DNA from: Talpa occidentalis
Taxonomy: Eukaryota; Chordata; Mammalia; Eulipotyphla; Talpidae
Direction: 5' to 3'
DNA length: 64,000 nt
NCBI RefSeq assembly: GCF_014898055.3
Contig: NW_023605083.1
Location: 91,171,721 to 91,235,720 of the forward strand
Below the pieces are notes generated by a model that saw only the letters and a list, made by a program, of their open reading frames with translations, was not told where the DNA came from and did not search any database. Below are positions 22,501-33,271 of the stretch, piece by piece; position 1 is the first letter of the stretch; each line of letters starts with the position of its first letter. The position numbers were made by a program, and so were the translations under genes.

Positions 22501-24723
22501 AAAACAGATATTAAGCTTAAAAAACCCCAGATATTATAATGGTATTCATATTTTTAAAAAATGAAGTAGTATCATGGCAGACATCTAAAAGTTCCAAGTT
22601 GAAATTATTGGCATGAGGGCCTCCCCAGTAGCGCAGTGGTTGAGCGCTGGGTTGTGAAGCTGCCCGCGGCCTCTGCGGCGCTGGTTCGATCCCCGGCTGC
22701 TCCCCGGCCACCGGAGGAGGGTTCCACATGGCGCGCAGACCTCTCCTGCCGCCCGCTGCTCCCCTCAGCAGTGTACTTCGGTCCTTCTGCCTGCTCTGCT
22801 CCCAGCTCTGGCTCTGGTGAATTCTCTCACCCTCCCGCGCTTCTGACTGTACCCAGTGCATGTATAAACAAAACCAAACAAACGAACAAATAAATAAAAC
22901 ATGCCTCTATTAAAAAAATAAATAAAATAAATAAATAAATAAATAAATAAAAAAGAATTATTGGCATGAAAACTACAATATCTGAAAAGAAAAATGTGTT
23001 AGGTAGAATCAATGGAAGATTAGACATGCATAAGGTAAGAACTGTGAACCTTAAAAAAGCTATATTAAAAAAAAGAGAAAGTCAAGAAAAAGAAAAAAAG
23101 TAAGTCCATCAGTGTGCTGAGGGACCATTAGTATGTATGTAATTGAAGTCCTGCAGGAAAATGGAGAAGGGAAGACAGAAAAAATATTTGAGAAAACAAT
23201 GACCAGCACGAACATTTTCAAATGTGTTGATAACTAGAGGCGTGTCAGCTTAAGGACAAGGGCAGGGCGGACATATCAGGCAGTGGGCCAAGGATAGAGG
23301 CCAGTGTATGTGACCAGGCCCTCCCAGGAGCAGAGGCTGCTGGAGAGAAATGACTGCCCACCCCACTCAGACCACCCCCTCTGTGTTGCCCATCAGGTCT
23401 TTTGGGTGAGTGAGCTCCCTCTCCTAAAAAGTCTAAAATCTCTGTACTCTCTCCAAACCTCTCGCTTAAACTCTGAAACCTCTCTCCTGTAGAAGATTCC
23501 ACGATATTCAAAATCATTTTTGAGTGTTACCGTCTACCAGGCATCACGTGGGCACTGAGGATGCAGAATGAGGCACGTCAGGGCTGCCTGATCCTAGGAA
23601 AGGCCTGATGGGCATGTGAGCCCTCCCAGACTCCTGCCCTGTCAGCTCACACCCTCGCCTGCAACAGCAGAGAGCTGCCAGCCTTGGGGATGTGGGGCCA
23701 CTCCTCCCAGCCCAGGCTAGCCAATGCCCCTCCCTAAGCTCTAAGCCCTAACACCTGCCTCCACTGAGCCAGGCTCCATCACTGGCCCCCATCACCTGAC
23801 ACCCTTCCCCCCTAGGAGCCCTGACTCCTGCTCTTCAACCCAGAACAGCACAAATCCCTCCCATGTTAAAACTTTTCCCCCAGACCTCCCTGGTGGCACA
23901 AGGGGTTAAGCACCGCACTATCAATCCCCAGCCTCTGCAATATGAGTTCGATCTCCGGTTTGCCAGGGAGAAACCCACATGGCGCAGCAGACCTCTCCTG
24001 TCTCACCCGCTGCTCCCCTCAGCAGTGTATTTCAGTCAATCTACCTGTTCTGCTCCCCACTCTGTCTCTGGTGAATCCTCTCACCCCCCTGCATCTCTGG
24101 TCTGTACCCCAGCTCTTGTATGCATAAATAAATAAATCCTTTTAAAAAAAACTTCCCCAAATTGGGGCCTTCAGTCAAGATTTCCTACAGAAGGATTTAG
24201 GCAGTGGGGCTGGGAGGAGGGGATGGGCATCGTCCAGGACCTCCTGGGCCCCAAGCCAAGCCCCGACCCAGCCCCCCCATGCACACTCTCCTGTGTGTTT
24301 TTCTTGTACACACATACAGATGCGCATGCACACACACACTCACACAGAGCACACTCTGCTCAGGTCAGAAGGAGAAGGGAGGAGTCGTCCCCAGCACCTA
24401 TTTTTGCCCTGAGCCCTAACACACGCCCTTTTCTGGGGCCCTGTGGGCAGAGAGAAGGTGAGGTCGGGGGCAAGCAGAGGCATCAGGCACCTCCCACCCA
24501 GAGGGGCCTTGTCTCTGGTCATGGAGTGAATATGACAGAGACCTCAAAGAGACAGAGAGCCACGGGGAACCAGACAGCTAGACAGCTAGAAACTGACCCG
24601 TTTCCAAAACGGGTCTTCTTTCCTGGGGTTGTCCTCATGAGTTCCTGGCCTCTCGCCTCCACCCAGCTGGTGGTCATCTTCTTCAGGGTCCAGCTGCTGG
24701 ATGTCTTGAAAGTCCTTCTCCAT
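16567..24723 (-). CDS. ASGR2: Asialoglycoprotein receptor 2, copy A (probable splice-impaired duplicate)
   Basis: ASGR2 is the minor (H2) subunit of the hepatic receptor that binds terminal Gal/GalNAc and clears desialylated glycoproteins; it pairs with ASGR1. Coding exons read from the sequence on the minus strand are 24723-24598, 21986-21867, 21678-21583, 20517-20446, 20270-20184, 20106-19961, 17062-16956 and 16723-16567 (stop TAG). Exon 1 encodes the ASGR2-type tail [11 protein letters not shown], exon 2 the membrane segment, exons 3-5 the stalk with an NFS sequon, and exons 6-8 the lectin domain ([28 protein letters not shown]). Exon 7 ends in a GC donor (CAG|GCAAGT). The exon 1 donor present in copy B is replaced in A. 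The only nearby GT is two bases further on and would shift the frame to a TGA in exon 2. The exon 3 donor is GTGATT, not GTGAGT. The identity as ASGR2 is secure; whether this copy makes protein is doubtful. Confidence 0.88.
18470..18748 (+). mobile_element. tRNA-derived SINE in ASGR2-A intron 6
   Basis: GGTCCTCCCTGGTGGTGCC head, AAATAAATC tail. First of two adjacent SINEs that are fused in copy B. Confidence 0.93.
18816..19040 (+). mobile_element. tRNA-derived SINE in ASGR2-A intron 6, internally deleted
   Basis: AATCCCTGGTGGTGCAAGGG head; part of the B-box region is missing. Second partner of the fusion SINE in copy B. Confidence 0.9.
19050..19400 (+). mobile_element. L1 3' UTR remnant in ASGR2-A intron 6
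   Basis: GGTGATGGACTGTGGGCACT and GACCACATCTGAGGGGAG resemble the purine-rich L1 3' UTR at 3,300-3,400. Shared with 49,850-50,190. Confidence 0.5.
19540..19812 (+). mobile_element. tRNA-derived SINE in ASGR2-A intron 6 (shared)
   Basis: GGCCTCCCCAGTGGCTCAAG head, AAATAAATAAATC tail. Orthologue at 50,332-50,605. Confidence 0.93.
19890..20940. other. Tract near-identical to copy B (possible gene conversion)
   Basis: This kilobase over ASGR2 exons 4-6 matches 50,722-51,765 with one indel and about one substitution by eye. The adjoining intron 6 differs at about one base in ten over short stretches. Confidence 0.7.
20946..21371. other. Segment of ASGR2-A intron 3 missing from copy B
   Basis: Copy B joins CTCTACCTGCC directly to TCACCCCAGTTC, lacking about 425 bases present here. 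The repeated CTGCC word at the edges suits a deletion in B. Confidence 0.75.
22260..22520 (+). mobile_element. Ancient L1 5'-region remnant (ASGR2-A intron 1)
   Basis: GGTAAAATTCACAATGTCTG and GACACAGATGACAG match old L1 5'-end sequence. Shared with 52,555-52,850. Confidence 0.7.
22617..22950 (+). mobile_element. tRNA-derived SINE in ASGR2-A intron 1
   Basis: Near-consensus copy with the AAACAAAC-type tail variant and a long AAATAAAT array. It lies in the segment absent from copy B. Confidence 0.95.
22960..23240 (+). mobile_element. L1 fragment
   Basis: GTATGTAATTGAAGTCCTGC and AGAAAAAATATTTGAGAAAA resemble L1 ORF1 sequence. Copy A only. Confidence 0.55.
23880..24150 (+). mobile_element. 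tRNA-derived SINE in ASGR2-A intron 1, copy A only
   Basis: Inserted after CATGTTAAAACTT; copy B reads through without it at 53,035-53,060. Confidence 0.92.
24592..24598 (-). other. Damaged 5' splice site of ASGR2-A exon 1
   Basis: Read on the minus strand, copy A has TGGAAACGGGTCAGTTTC where copy B has TGGAAAGGCAAGTGTTCAG, a net loss of five bases plus substitution. The B donor (AAAG|GCAAGT) gives the phase-1 junction that exon 2 needs. In A the only usable GT (CGG|GTCAGT) ends on a full codon, so joining to exon 2 shifts the frame. An in-frame phase-1 alternative exists inside exon 1 (CTGG|GTGGAG, near 24,661-24,663), which would shorten the cytoplasmic tail. Confidence 0.75.
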
Positions 24724-25939
24724 GTTGGTCCAGGCTGGAGCTGGAGTTGGCGGGTTGGGTCGGTGGTAGGACCGAGTCTGGGGCTGATGCTAGTGCTCAG
24801 ATGCTAATTCAGGGGGAGGCAGATGATGGACTTCAACATAACATCTGAGTGGGTCAAGGCCATGATCTGAGCTGCGTCTGAGTTGGGAAGTGAGTTTGGG
24901 GCTGGGATGTGGCATACACTGGGTGTCCACCCTCTCAGGCCATTACTTGGGACCTGACCCAGCTAGGACCCTTCCCTCCATACTCTCACAGAACAAACCA
25001 CCACACACCTCCCCATCTGGCCTCCACTGTGCCTGAACCAGAGTCTCCTTAATTTCAAACTCCCCAATCGCACACGCCTACCAACCTGGGTTACCTGTTC
25101 GAGGTGTGGGGGCTGATTCCTAGGTCCCTCAGGCAACCTGGACCCCAGGGCAAAGGAGAGGCTAAGGTTCAGAAGTGGGGCAGGCAGCGCTAGAAGAGGA
25201 GAGGAGAGGAGGGGTGACCCCAGGAGGGCCCTGAGCCCGTGCGTCGGTCCGAGTGGTTCTAACCTGGCATCTCCTGCCCCTGGGACTTTGGACAGTAAAT
25301 AGAAGTAGAAATGGAGTTGGAACTCAGGCAAAGTGTAGTGGGGGGCAGGGGACAGAACCGTCTCTGTTTCCCCAGGGAAGGGGAGCTCCTACTCACCCCA
25401 CACCTCCATAGGCCAGTCACTTCATTCCTCATTGCACAGGTCAGGAGGGGTCCTAGCCAGAAAGGGCCAGAGGTACAGTTTCCTCTTTCCCTTCTGTCCC
25501 TCCCCCTTCCACATCCTGCCTCTGAGTTTCCCAGAGTTACATGTGTCTCCAAATATCCCTGACCAGGATCAGAGGGGCCCAATCTCAGCTCTTGCCCAAT
25601 CCAGACCCATGACCCTGGCGGGCCCCAGCTTCCTGCAGGCTCAACCACTGGGCTGCCCAGCTCAGGCCTGACTGGCTTCACTGTCCTGGGGAGGAGAGCC
25701 CTCAAAACCAGAGTGGTAGTAGCAGGGGAAGGAGAGAAGAGCCTTCACAGAGGCATCGTCCCCTGCAGCAGGAGTTCAACCTCAGTAAGCACCTTCTGCG
25801 ACCCAGGCACCACCCTGCCTTCACACCACCCACTGCTGTGAAGATCTGCAAGGTCACCTCACCCGAGAGCTGAAGTCCTGTCTGGGGACCCTGCTCTCTG
25901 CTCGGACAGGTGGGAAGGAAGTTCAAAACCCTGGCACAG

Positions 25940-25960
25940 ACTCAGTCAGACTGAGGGCCC
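25940..25960. other. Duplication junction (copy A right edge)
   Basis: Copies A and B agree up to CAGACTCAGTCAGA and differ from the next base on. A SINE follows at 25,985. Likely the join between two tandem units. Confidence 0.8.
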
Positions 25961-25984
25961 GAGCACATGAAGAACTTATGAGAG

Positions 25985-26228
25985 GGCCTCCCTGGTGGTG
26001 GAGGGGTTAAGTCTCAGCGCTTTCACCACTATGACCTGAGTTCAATCCCCGGCCAGGGAGCTACCCACATGGCACAGCAGACCTCTCCTGACTCGCCCAT
26101 TGCTCCCCTCAGCAGTGTATTTCAGTAGATCTGCCTGTTCTGAGCCCCACTCTGTCTCTGGTGAATCTTTCACCCTCTGTACTTCTGGACCTCACCCCAG
26201 TTCTTCCACACATAATAAATAAATAAAT
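25985..26228 (+). mobile_element. tRNA-derived SINE just right of the duplication junction
   Basis: GGCCTCCCTGGTGGTGGAGG head, AATAAATAAATAAA tail, 35 bases from the junction. Confidence 0.93.
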
Positions 26229-26429
26229 AAAAGACCGTGTGAGAATGCCTGTGGTCTCAGGAGAACAGCCTAAGCATCAGCGCTGCTCCTGCAGGTTGCC
26301 CCCTTCAGTCACCTGCATCAGGTCTCCCTCCAAGCTGAGAATTTTCCCTGATACTCTTCCTTTTCTTTACAACCCCTCATCTAACCTTAATGGGGCCAGA
26401 GGTAGAGGTAACAAGGAAGGATTATTAGT

Positions 26430-26720
26430 TAAAGGTTAAACGTCCCGCTATAAGATGAAGAGGTGTTAGGAGCTAATAGGAAACAAGTGATTATAGTGTA
26501 AAACACTGCACGTATAATTGAAATTTGCTAAGAGAGTAGAATTTAAATACTCTCACCAAAAAACCAAGATGAAGATGGCAGGTGATGGATGTGTTATTAA
26601 TTAGATGGGAGGAATCCTTTCCCAATAAATAAGCCAATCAAATCACCACAACATACACTTTCAATATCTTACAGTTTTATATTTATAGCTCATAAAACTG
26701 AAATTAAACTTAGGAACTCT
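26430..26720 (+). mobile_element. L1 3' UTR remnant downstream of CLEC10A
   Basis: TGAAATTTGCTAAGAGAGTA and GGTGATGGATGTGTTATTAA are hallmark mammalian L1 3' UTR strings. Confidence 0.85.
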
Positions 26721-26829
26721 ATCTAGTCTTTTGAAAGTTAAAGAGAAAAATATTCAAATTACGACAATGCTCCAATCTCCCGGGGGTACCCCCTCCCACG
26801 GGGTCTCGTGAGGTCCAGGGCAGGTCCTC

Positions 26830-29547
26830 CTAGCCCATGATGCTCACGCTGGTCTCACAGACCCAGCCGTAGGCCCTCTGGCAGACATCGTCATTCCACC
26901 CGCCGTCAGGGTGGAGGTGGGCACAGTCCTCCCCTCCGCCCAGTCCGTGCCCTTGCCAGTCGTCCGGCTGCCCTGGCTTCCAGTTCCTGAGGGGGGAGGA
27001 CAGCAGCATAGTAGGAAGAGTGGAAGATGGAAGAGAAACCAGGTCTGGGAAGAAGGGGCTGAGGCCCAGACCCTGGGTCGCTGAGTCCCGGGCAGAAGGG
27101 GCCAGGCCAGAGCACACTCACTTGAAGTTGGTCTTGTAGTCTGTCCCATCTGCCCATTTCCACTCTCCGTTGGAATCGGTGAGGCCTATCCAGGTGAATG
27201 TGTTGACTAAGTGTTTCTGGACAAAATTCTGGGATGACAGAAAGGACATTGTGTGTGGTGGGTGGGGTGGACTCCGAGGACAGAGTCCCAGCCTACCCCT
27301 TGGACTAGCAGTTCACTAAAGCAGTTGAGGTGCTCTGGGGTGTTTATCCCATGGCGGCTCAGGGAGCCTCTGAGGGTGAGCCTGGGATGGCAGTTGTCCT
27401 CAAAGCTCCAGAGCTGATTCCAGTGTGCAGCCAGGGTTAAAAACCATTTCCGTAAATGGGACATGCCGTGGGACCTGGGCTCCACAGTCACCTGCTCATC
27501 CCTGGAGTTGAGGACCGCCAGGTGGGCGTTCTCCAGCTGGCAGTACTTCTCAGCCTCGGACCAGGACTTCCGAGAGCGAGAGAACCAGTAGCAGCTGCCT
27601 CCATGCTCCAGCCAGTCAGTGGGACAGCAGGTAGTTTGAGAACCTGAGGGGCCAGGGGTGGGGAGGGTCTCAGATGCTGCTCAGGGGGATGTGGACAGCC
27701 AGTGAGGCTGGGTAAGCCCCCCTCTACTCCTCACTGTTGCTCTGGAGAAGAGTCATCTTGCAAGTCAGGGACTTCAGGTCTTTGACCAGCTGCTGGACCA
27801 CAGGGAGCATTTCGGAATAACCTGGGACATACAGAGATGGGCCGTGGGGACGGTGCCTGGTTGTGGTTGTGGCTTCTGCTCAGTGAGTCCCTGGAGGCCA
27901 GCTGCGCCTGGGGACCCAGCTTAGGAACCTCCAAGTTGTCCCACACACATCGTGGCCAAGTGGAGGGGAGCCAAGGTCTGACCTGCTTTGAATTCCGCCT
28001 GCTGTTCCTCCAGCTTTTTCTCCAGAGAAAACACTTTGTTGTTCAAGCTGCGGGCTGGAGGGGGGACGCTCAGCATCTTGAGGCTGCTCCAGCCGCCTCC
28101 TCTCTGCCCAGAAAGCCCAGCCCCCACCCTACCACACACCTGCTGAGGGGTCTCACCTGCTTGCAGCTCCTGCTTGTGGTTCTCCACCTCAGCGCTCAGA
28201 GACGTCAGAGCTCCTTGAGCACTGTCACCTGGAAGACACGGGGTCCCAAGGCTCAGGCCAGGCTGCCTCCAGCCCCACCCCCACTGCCCCACGCCCAACA
28301 GAAGCTCACCTCGAGAGTTCAGGGACTCGACCTCAGCTGTGATGTTGCTGAAAGTTGTTCTCAGGGTCACCAGGTCCCCCTGAAACTTGGAATCTGAGCA
28401 GGTGGAAGGGACCATTGGCGTTAATGTGTCAGGTCTGCTGTGTGGGCACTGAGCAGAATGCCGGACACGCATGTCTCATTTGGCCTCACAGCGCCCCAAC
28501 CCAAAGGATGGGGGCAAATGGTATCAGTATTGCAGATGCAGGAACCACGGCTCAGAGAGGCTAAGCCACTCGACTGCATTACCTGGCTAATAAGTGGCAG
28601 GGCCAGCAGCCACCCTTATCCATCACTACCCCTCAGTGCCCCCACCAGTAAACCCATGATTGCTTCACTGCCCACCAGCGACCCCCTAACCTCTACCCCT
28701 CACCTCCCCTGCGCCCCATCCCCACCCCCCACCTCCACTCTTAACATCCACCCCTCCACCACCCAACCCTGCGCCTCACTTTGGGATCCAATCACACAGA
28801 TGCCAACCAGCAGGAAGAGGTTGAGGGCCAGGCAGAGCAGGATGGGACGGGGCCCAGAGCAGAGATGCTGCAAGAAGGACTGGGGAGGAGGCAGCCCTGT
28901 AAAGGGAAAGCATGTCAGGACCAGGAGGGTGTGGGACGTGAGGTGGATGGGCCCACAGGGATCTGTGAGGTGATGGGGCTGGACAAGAATTGTGGGACAG
29001 GGGGTGTCCTGGCCTTTGACCCCTCACAGGCCTCACAGGTCCTCATTGCATGGGTCCCTCACACCCCTGGGGAATGCCCATCACAAGGACACAAGGACAG
29101 AGGAGGAGGATGTTGTATAAAGTCCTATCATCAGAGCTGACGAGGTGGCAGGAGGACCCAGAGAGTGTTGGGGAGCCAGGTCTTTAGAAGACTCACGTCC
29201 TCCGTACTGTCAGCAGAATGAGCTTTCCGTCTAAGCCCAACTGCTCTTTCCCCAGCGCAAGCACTCATCTGCCGCCCCAGCACACACGACCCCACATCTC
29301 TGTGGTCTCCCTGCCCCTGTTTTCCTGGGGACCTTGAATCCTCTCATCCTGGGTCCTGGCCCTCTCTGAGTCGGGATGGCGGGGGGGGGTGTCCCAGATA
29401 TGCAGATGGGATATCACAAAGAAATCCTTCTAAACATATTAAGGGGTGTTTTAGGATAGGCCAGTTCTCTTTCCTCTTACCATTTCTAAACCACTGGCTT
29501 TTGTCCTCACTCTCCATGTTCTGGAAGTTCTCATACTTCATTGACAT
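26830..29547 (-). CDS. CLEC10A: C-type lectin domain family 10 member A (macrophage galactose lectin, CD301)
   Basis: CLEC10A is a type II endocytic lectin of macrophages and dendritic cells that binds terminal GalNAc/Gal, including Tn antigen. Nine coding exons on the minus strand are read as 29547-29481, 28896-28780, 28393-28310, 28228-28157, 28054-27983, 27821-27735, 27643-27492, 27228-27122 and 26986-26830 (stop TAG). All junctions are phase-consistent, giving 304 residues. Residues 1-22 hold the YENF endocytic tyrosine motif; the membrane segment is about 40-59; the stalk has sequon NIT (N78) and two 72-base heptad exons where ASGR2 has one; the lectin domain runs from about 169, with QPD at 259-261 and WND at 283-285. 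SQNSKFQ and the tail separate it from ASGR1/2. I chose the upstream ATG of MSMKYENF because it aligns with the human MTRTYENF start. 5' untranslated exons were not placed. Confidence 0.93.
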
Positions 29548-29784
29548 GCTTGGCCCAACACCGAAGCTGTCAGAGCTGAAACAGACAGAGGTAGCGCCAG
29601 AGGCCAGGCTGCGGAAGAAGTTGGCACAAACGGGGAGGCTGGGGCCGGCTGGTGCCGATGTCAGGGCTGGAGCTGAGGTGAGAGTTGAGGTTCCAGTTAG
29701 GAAGCGGCCTGGCCTCACAGCTGGGAATCGGAAAGGACCTGGGTTTGAAGTCTGGATTAGGTGTGGGCTCAAGATTGGGTTTTG

Positions 29785-30058
29785 AGGGTCTCCCTGGTGG
29801 CGCAGTGGGTTGAGCACAGAGCTGTGATTCTGTCTGCAGCTTCTGCGGCACCAGTTTGATTCCCGGCAGGCCAGGGAGATTCCCACATGGTGTGGCAGAC
29901 CTCTCCTGTCTCACCCATTGCTCCCCTCAGCAGTGTATTTTGGTCTTTCTGCCTGGTCTGTTCCCTGCTCTGTGGCTGGTGGATTCTCTCACCCTCCCCA
30001 GCCTCTGGTCTGTACCCCAGTGCTTGTATAAATAAATAAAAAAATCTTAAAAAAAAAT
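29785..30058 (+). mobile_element. tRNA-derived SINE upstream of CLEC10A exon 1
   Basis: GGTCTCCCTGGTGGCGCAGT head, AAATAAATAAAAAAATC tail. It interrupts a GGGNTTGA-like low-complexity stretch that resumes at 30,059. Confidence 0.93.
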
Positions 30059-30099
30059 AGAAAAGATTAGGTTTTGAACTGGAGTGGGCAGAGTTTGGG

Positions 30100-31215
30100 A
30101 TTGAAGATGGATGTGACGTTGGAAAAATATATTGCTAGGATTAGATCGTTGCAGCTAGAATTGAGGCTGCGCCTCCTGCTGGGATTGGGGCTGACCCTTA
30201 TGTTGGAGCCATGGATGAAGTCGGACCTAAACTTCGCACTAAAGCCGGAAATAGTTGAGCTCATCCCCAGTTGGGACGGGGGCTACCATTCCAGTTGACT
30301 GAAGGTGTAGGTGCCATCCTGGAAAACAGACCCCGCGGAGGCAGGAGGAGAATGCAACACGCCCACTCACGACGCTCCATTGGGCAATGACATCTCCAAG
30401 TTGCCCCTTCTCCGTCTTCCCATTTAGATGCACAGTCCTTCTCTGCTTCCTCTGACGTCCTCCCTGGTCCCTCGGTCTCACCTGCATCCCCAGCCCAGTT
30501 ACCTGTGGCGAGCTGGGAGGCTGTGGCTCTCGGGATCTCAGGGCAGCAATGATCAGAACTGGAAAAACGAAACGCTGGAGAGTGGGGTAGAGGCGAGGGA
30601 AGGAGGAGCCATAGAAGAAACTGAATTCCCGCTGGTCTTTGTGTCTGTGAGCCTGGAGTCTATCCTCTGGAATCTCCTACTTCCTCAACTATGGGCAGTA
30701 AACAAGGAGAAGGAATTGAAATCGCAACACAGGCAGAGATTGCGTGGGGGCGCGGGTGGGGGGAGTTTGTGATGGAACCAGCTCTGTTCTTCTCCCAGCT
30801 GTGCCTACTCCCTTTCCGCTTTTTCCAGCCCCCCAACTTCCTCATTTGTACCATATGGGTGAGGGAAGCTGCACAATTTAGCTTTTCACTTCCTGTATCT
30901 GAATTTCCTAGAACTGTTGGTGTTTCCAGGATTGCATACCTGGTCCGGAGGAGCCCACTGCTCTGCTGCTGCTCAGTCTTCACCCAAGTCCCTGGCCTTC
31001 CTCTGGAGTCTCAGCCCTCAAGGTGCCCCAGCTCTGGCGTAACTCTTTTCACTCTGCGTAAAAGGAGGAGAGAGGGTGATGGAGAATAGGATTTCCTGGT
31101 CAGAATGGGAGGGGGGAAGCTGGGGAAAGGAGCAAAATTTATTGATCATCAGATGAAATGGGAATTGTGTCAGCATTGGCTGCACATTAACCATTCAGTT
31201 CCCACAAGAATTTGG
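30100..31215. other. CLEC10A 5' flank, no coding exon identified
   Basis: Should hold the promoter and any 5' untranslated exon of CLEC10A. I see no coding motif. The G/T-rich degenerate stretch at 29,640-30,280 resembles that upstream of ASGR2 exon 1 (24,740-24,800). Confidence 0.4.
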
Positions 31216-31216
31216 G

Positions 31217-31244
31217 TATTATTATTATTATTATTATTATTATT
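31217..31244. repeat. (ATT)n microsatellite
   Basis: About nine ATT units. Confidence 0.95.
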
Positions 31245-31261
31245 TAAAGTGTTGCTTTTTA

Positions 31262-31522
31262 AAAAAGATTTATTTATTTGTGCATGCAAGAACTGGGGAA
31301 CAGACCAGACATGTGGGGGGTGAGAGGATTCACCAGAGACAGAGTGGGGAGCAGAACAGGCGGATTGACTGAAATACACTGCTGAGGGGAGCTGCGGGTG
31401 AGACAGGAGGGGTCTGCTGTGCCATGTGGGTAGCTCCCTGGCCGGGATCAAACTCGTGCTGCAGCGGCTATGGAGAGCTTCAGTGCTGCATCCTAGCCCC
31501 TTGTGCCACCCGGGTGGCCCCA
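31262..31522 (-). mobile_element. tRNA-derived SINE
   Basis: AAAGATTTATTTATTTGTGC to GTGCCACCCGGGTGGCCCC. Confidence 0.93.
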
Positions 31523-31739
31523 ATTTTGTTATTATTTTGAATGACAGACCATGGGTCAGAGCCACTGTGTGACTTGACCAAGATCATAGATTGGCAAGTG
31601 AAAGAGGCAGATTTCAAACCCAGTGCTGCGTGACACCCAGATGTGGGACCCCTCCACAGGGATTGTTTTCATGAATGGTCTTCAATTTCAACCAGTTCAC
31701 CCATAAAATCTCTCTAAGGGAGCTACCCTGAATTTATAC

Positions 31740-32029
31740 ACACATCCTTGCAATAAGAAGGAAACAGAGTGTGTTGAAAGGTAGAGAAGGAAAGCAAACA
31801 CAATTTAGATTATATTTTCTATATAGATGGAATTGTTTTCTGTAACTTGCTTTTTTATACAAATAACAATGCATCAGGGACATTTTCTCTACATTACTTC
31901 ATATAATGTCCTTTATTTTTCTCCATCTCATTTCACACTATCGATCATTTATCATTTCATCATTTACTTATTAAGATTTTCCCTGTTGATAAACATTTAA
32001 GTTGTTTCCAGCTTTGTCTTGTATTCTTT
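31740..32029 (-). mobile_element. L1 remnant, antisense
   Basis: TACTTCATATAATGTCC and CATTTAAGTTGTTTCCAGCT resemble antisense L1 3' sequence. Its right part aligns with copy A at 72-115. Confidence 0.55.
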
Positions 32030-32296
32030 TTTTTTTAAAGATTTATTTATTTATTTATACAAGCACTGGGTACAGTCAGAAGTGCGGGAGGGTGAGAGAA
32101 TTCACCAGAGCCACAGCAGGGAACAGAACAGGCAGACTGACAAAGTACACTGCTGAGGGGAGCAGTGAGCGTAGCAGGAGAGGTCTGCGCATCATGTGGG
32201 ATTCTCGCAGGCAGCCGGGGATGGAACCAGTGCTGCAGAGATTGCATGCAGCTTCGCAGCCCAGCACTCAACCGCTGCGCCACCAGGGAGGCCCTA
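32030..32296 (-). mobile_element. tRNA-derived SINE, copy B only
   Basis: First of two neighbouring insertions that split sequence continuous in copy A at about 112-122. Confidence 0.94.
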
Positions 32297-32312
32297 GATT
32301 TTTTTTTTAATT

Positions 32313-32575
32313 AAAGATTTATTTATTTTTATACAAGAGCTGGAGTACAGGCCAGAGGTGCGGGAGGGTGAGAAGATTCACCGGAGACAGAGCGGGGAGC
32401 AGAACAGGCAGTCGACCAAAATACACTGCTGAGAGGAGAAATGGGTGAGACAGGAGAGGTCTACCATGCCATGTGGGAATCTCCCTGACCGGCAGGGAAT
32501 TGAACCCGTGCTGCAGAAGCTGCGCACAGCTTCACAGCACTGCGCTCAACACGCTGAGCCACCAGTGAGTCCCTT
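32313..32575 (-). mobile_element. tRNA-derived SINE, copy B only
   Basis: AAAGATTTATTTATTTTTAT to CTGAGCCACCAGTGAGTCCC, diverged; same sense as the previous SINE. Confidence 0.92.
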
Positions 32576-33255
32576 GTTTTACTTTTATTTGTTGTTTTGA
32601 TTAGTATTTGTTACAGGATCTTGGAAGTCCATGCTGAGACTGAACTTGGGGTGCAGCTATCTATTAGGGATCAATACCTGTGAAAGGAAGGGGAAAGAAG
32701 GAGGAGTGGGCACAGAGAGAACCTACACAGCCCTGAAGACCCTACACAGCCCAGCTCATGTAACCTGGGTCAACCTACAGTGCCAGGTGCAGCTGTCCAG
32801 CATGGGGCTGAGCCAGGACCTTTACAACCCCTTGTCGCCCTGTCACCAGACACAGACCACCCTGGAGGGGAGTGAACTCAGAGAGGGGAGACAGTAGTCT
32901 CCCCAGTCCCATGCCTGAGCAACAACTTCTTCCTGGAAAAGAGTGGGGGTGGTGAGGTCTTTGCTAGCTCCCTCTGCATTGTACTCACACGCTAATCTGG
33001 GGATAATCACCACTTCTGCATTGTTGAAGTTCTCCCACAAAGAACTTGGTATATTTTTCCAGTCACCTATGCACACATTTATTCATCCATTCAACAAGTA
33101 CTTAGTGGATGTCTGCACACTGCCAGGCACGCTCCTTCAAAAGAGGCATACTTCAGCAGTAAAAGGACAAAAAAGCTTGCCCTTATAGTGGGTGAGCACC
33201 CTCATTCTAGTGGGAGACAGATAAACAAAATCAATGACAAAAAACATATATCTGT

Positions 33256-33271
33256 ATATCTATAGATAGAT

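Larger units (their letters stand above)
22545..23690. other. Segment of ASGR2-A intron 1 missing from copy B
   Basis: Copy B passes from GTATTCATG to GGGCCACTCCTCCC (52,860-52,870). The copy A segment contains a SINE, an L1 piece (22,960-23,240) and unique sequence, so B has lost at least the unique part. Confidence 0.75.
72..25950. repeat. Segmental duplication, copy A
   Basis: This direct duplicate of 31,976-54,844 holds, in the same order, an RPL29 pseudogene, the same old L1 remnants and the ASGR2 gene. Unique-looking spacer is similar at roughly 95% by eye, and some tracts are near identical. The left end is hidden: at position 72 copy A meets the tail of a SINE at the window edge, while copy B continues leftward. 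The right end is sharp at about 25,950, after the shared string cagactcagtcaga. Copy A is about 3 kb longer than copy B because of its own SINEs and LTRs and two segments missing from B. Confidence 0.95.

Noticed and set aside
24223..24807. 194-codon plus-strand frame over the ASGR2-A 5' region
   Set aside because: Antisense to exon 1 and low-complexity sequence; not conserved as a frame in copy B.
27837..28397. 186-codon plus-strand frame
   Set aside because: Antisense shadow of CLEC10A exons 3-5; no family resemblance.
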